A program made the position numbers and the translations under genes. This document shows, in pieces, positions 6,301 through 6,595 of a stretch of DNA of 6,595 nt. The notes below the pieces were generated by a model. It did not search any database. It was not told the origin of the DNA and saw only the letters and a list, made by a program, of their open reading frames with translations. The stretch is from an uncultured Clostridia bacterium (lineage in GTDB: Bacteria; Bacillota; Clostridia; Christensenellales; Borkfalkiaceae): contig CAMWQK010000049.1 of NCBI GenBank assembly GCA_947176445.1, positions 1 through 6,595 of the forward strand, written 5' to 3'. How positions within the stretch are numbered: the stretch's first letter is position 1; the number at the start of each line of letters is the position of its first letter.

Positions 6301-6363
6301 CCTCCTTGGTGCAAACTTCGGGCGATGATATGCAAAATCAAGGAGTAGCCTGCCTATCTCCTT
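6301..6363 (-). promoter_or_regulatory. glnS leader with two competing helices at the Shine-Dalgarno
   Basis: On the minus strand, CTCCTTG (6345-6339) can pair with CAAGGAG (6308-6302), which contains the glnS Shine-Dalgarno AAGGAGG (6307-6301). The same CTCCTT can instead pair with AAGGAG (6363-6358), extended across one bulged A by TAG with CTA, giving a 9-bp hairpin with the loop GCAGG. The two helices exclude each other: one hides the ribosome binding site and the other frees it. The ligand or signal, if any, is unknown. Confidence 0.5.
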
Positions 6364-6398
6364 TTGTTCTGCTCGTTCTTTGCTGAAATTATACTACA

Positions 6399-6407
6399 AT
6401 TATACCA
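6399..6407 (-). promoter_or_regulatory. glnS promoter, extended -10 type
   Basis: TGGTATAAT is a perfect -10 hexamer (6404-6399) with the upstream TG of an extended -10 element. No good -35 is found 16-18 bp upstream, which extended -10 promoters tolerate. The expected start near 6392 gives a leader of about 104 nt. A second TATAAT follows at 6393-6388 without the TG or a -35, so it is less likely. The promoter lies in AT-rich DNA just after the upstream gene's terminator. Confidence 0.7.
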
Positions 6408-6449
6408 TGTTTTTCTGTAAAATGATAGTTTTTCGCGGGATCTTCTCCT

Positions 6450-6482
6450 AAAAAACCATGAGATTTTTTTACCAATCCCATG
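6450..6482 (-). terminator. Intrinsic terminator of the upstream partial gene
   Basis: Arms CATGGGATT (6482-6474) and AATCTCATG (6465-6457) pair over 9 bp with one G-U wobble and an 8-nt loop. They are followed after one G by six T residues (6455-6450) on the minus strand. It lies about 10 nt past the stop codon of the gene ending at 6493 and separates it from the glnS promoter. Confidence 0.8.
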
Positions 6483-6492
6483 AAAAACACAC

Positions 6493-6595
6493 TCACTCGC
6501 CGATATGTGATATATTTTTCAAATAATTAACTTCGTCAGGAAGAGAGTATGTCGATAAATCGACGCCTTTTGCAAGATACGTCCTCTCAGCATAT
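6493..6595 (-). CDS. C-terminal end of an unrecognised protein (5' part outside window)
   Basis: Reading from the right edge, an open frame of 33 codons ends in TGA at 6495-6493, with the last residues KNISHIGE. The terminator that follows about 10 nt later and the minus-strand orientation of all neighbours support this as the real 3' end of a gene. The fragment, which includes GVDLSTYSLPDEVNYL, is too short to assign to a family, and no domain or membrane segment is evident. Another frame (from 6593, stop at 6521-6519) is also open over a shorter distance, so the choice of frame rests on the longer extent and the position of the terminator. Confidence 0.5.
   Translation of the reverse strand, partial: YAERTYLAKGVDLSTYSLPDEVNYLKNISHIGE

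Noticed and set aside
6289..6392. T-box riboswitch in front of glnS
   Set aside because: The leader is only about 104 nt, has no AGGGTGGNACCGCG-like T-box sequence, and has no terminator hairpin before the Shine-Dalgarno.
6519..6593. Alternative short frame starting with ATG at the right edge of the window
   Set aside because: It ends earlier and has no visible ribosome binding site; the frame ending at 6493 is longer and ends right before the terminator. The choice is not certain.

Overview
This 6.6 kb window looks chromosomal. It is GC-rich inside genes and AT-rich between them, and every supported gene lies on the minus strand. The ribosome binding sites (AGGAGG type), TTGACA/TATAAT-like promoters, a Gram-positive type LexA box and the gene content suggest a member of the Firmicutes, most likely an uncultured, gut-type Clostridia. 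That assignment is inference; no marker here fixes the genus.

In transcription order (high to low coordinates) the layout is as follows. (1) The last 33 codons of an unrecognised gene (6493-6595) are followed by a good intrinsic terminator (6450-6482). (2) An extended -10 promoter (about 6399-6407) and a roughly 100-nt leader precede glnS (glutaminyl-tRNA synthetase, 4663-6288). The leader can fold in two mutually exclusive ways around the glnS Shine-Dalgarno. (3) Behind glnS, with gaps of 28, 3 and 12 nt, come three membrane-protein genes: a polytopic protein resembling a duplicated CvpA fold (3594-4634), and two small divergent paralogues (3216-3590 and 2832-3203), each with a winged-helix-like N-terminal part and one C-terminal transmembrane helix. 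(4) Only 6 nt past the last of these, a near-consensus promoter (TTGACA, 17 nt, TAAAAT) starts a second unit. A LexA-like box overlaps its expected start point, and a leader of about 240 nt with several inverted repeats leads into uvrB (591-2552). (5) A HAD-family 5'-nucleotidase-like gene follows 30 nt after uvrB and runs off the left edge (1-560).

The second unit therefore reads as a DNA-damage-inducible uvrB operon carrying a possible nucleotidase. The first combines a translation gene with an uncharacterised three-gene membrane module. The main points for a second look are the module with paired winged-helix/TM proteins, the extended palindrome around the SOS box, the perfect 18-bp inverted repeat just before the uvrB ribosome binding site, and the alternative pairing in the glnS leader. 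No RNA genes, CRISPR arrays, insertion sequences or transposases were seen. The two stretches without genes (2553-2831 and 6289-6492) are described through their regulatory features.
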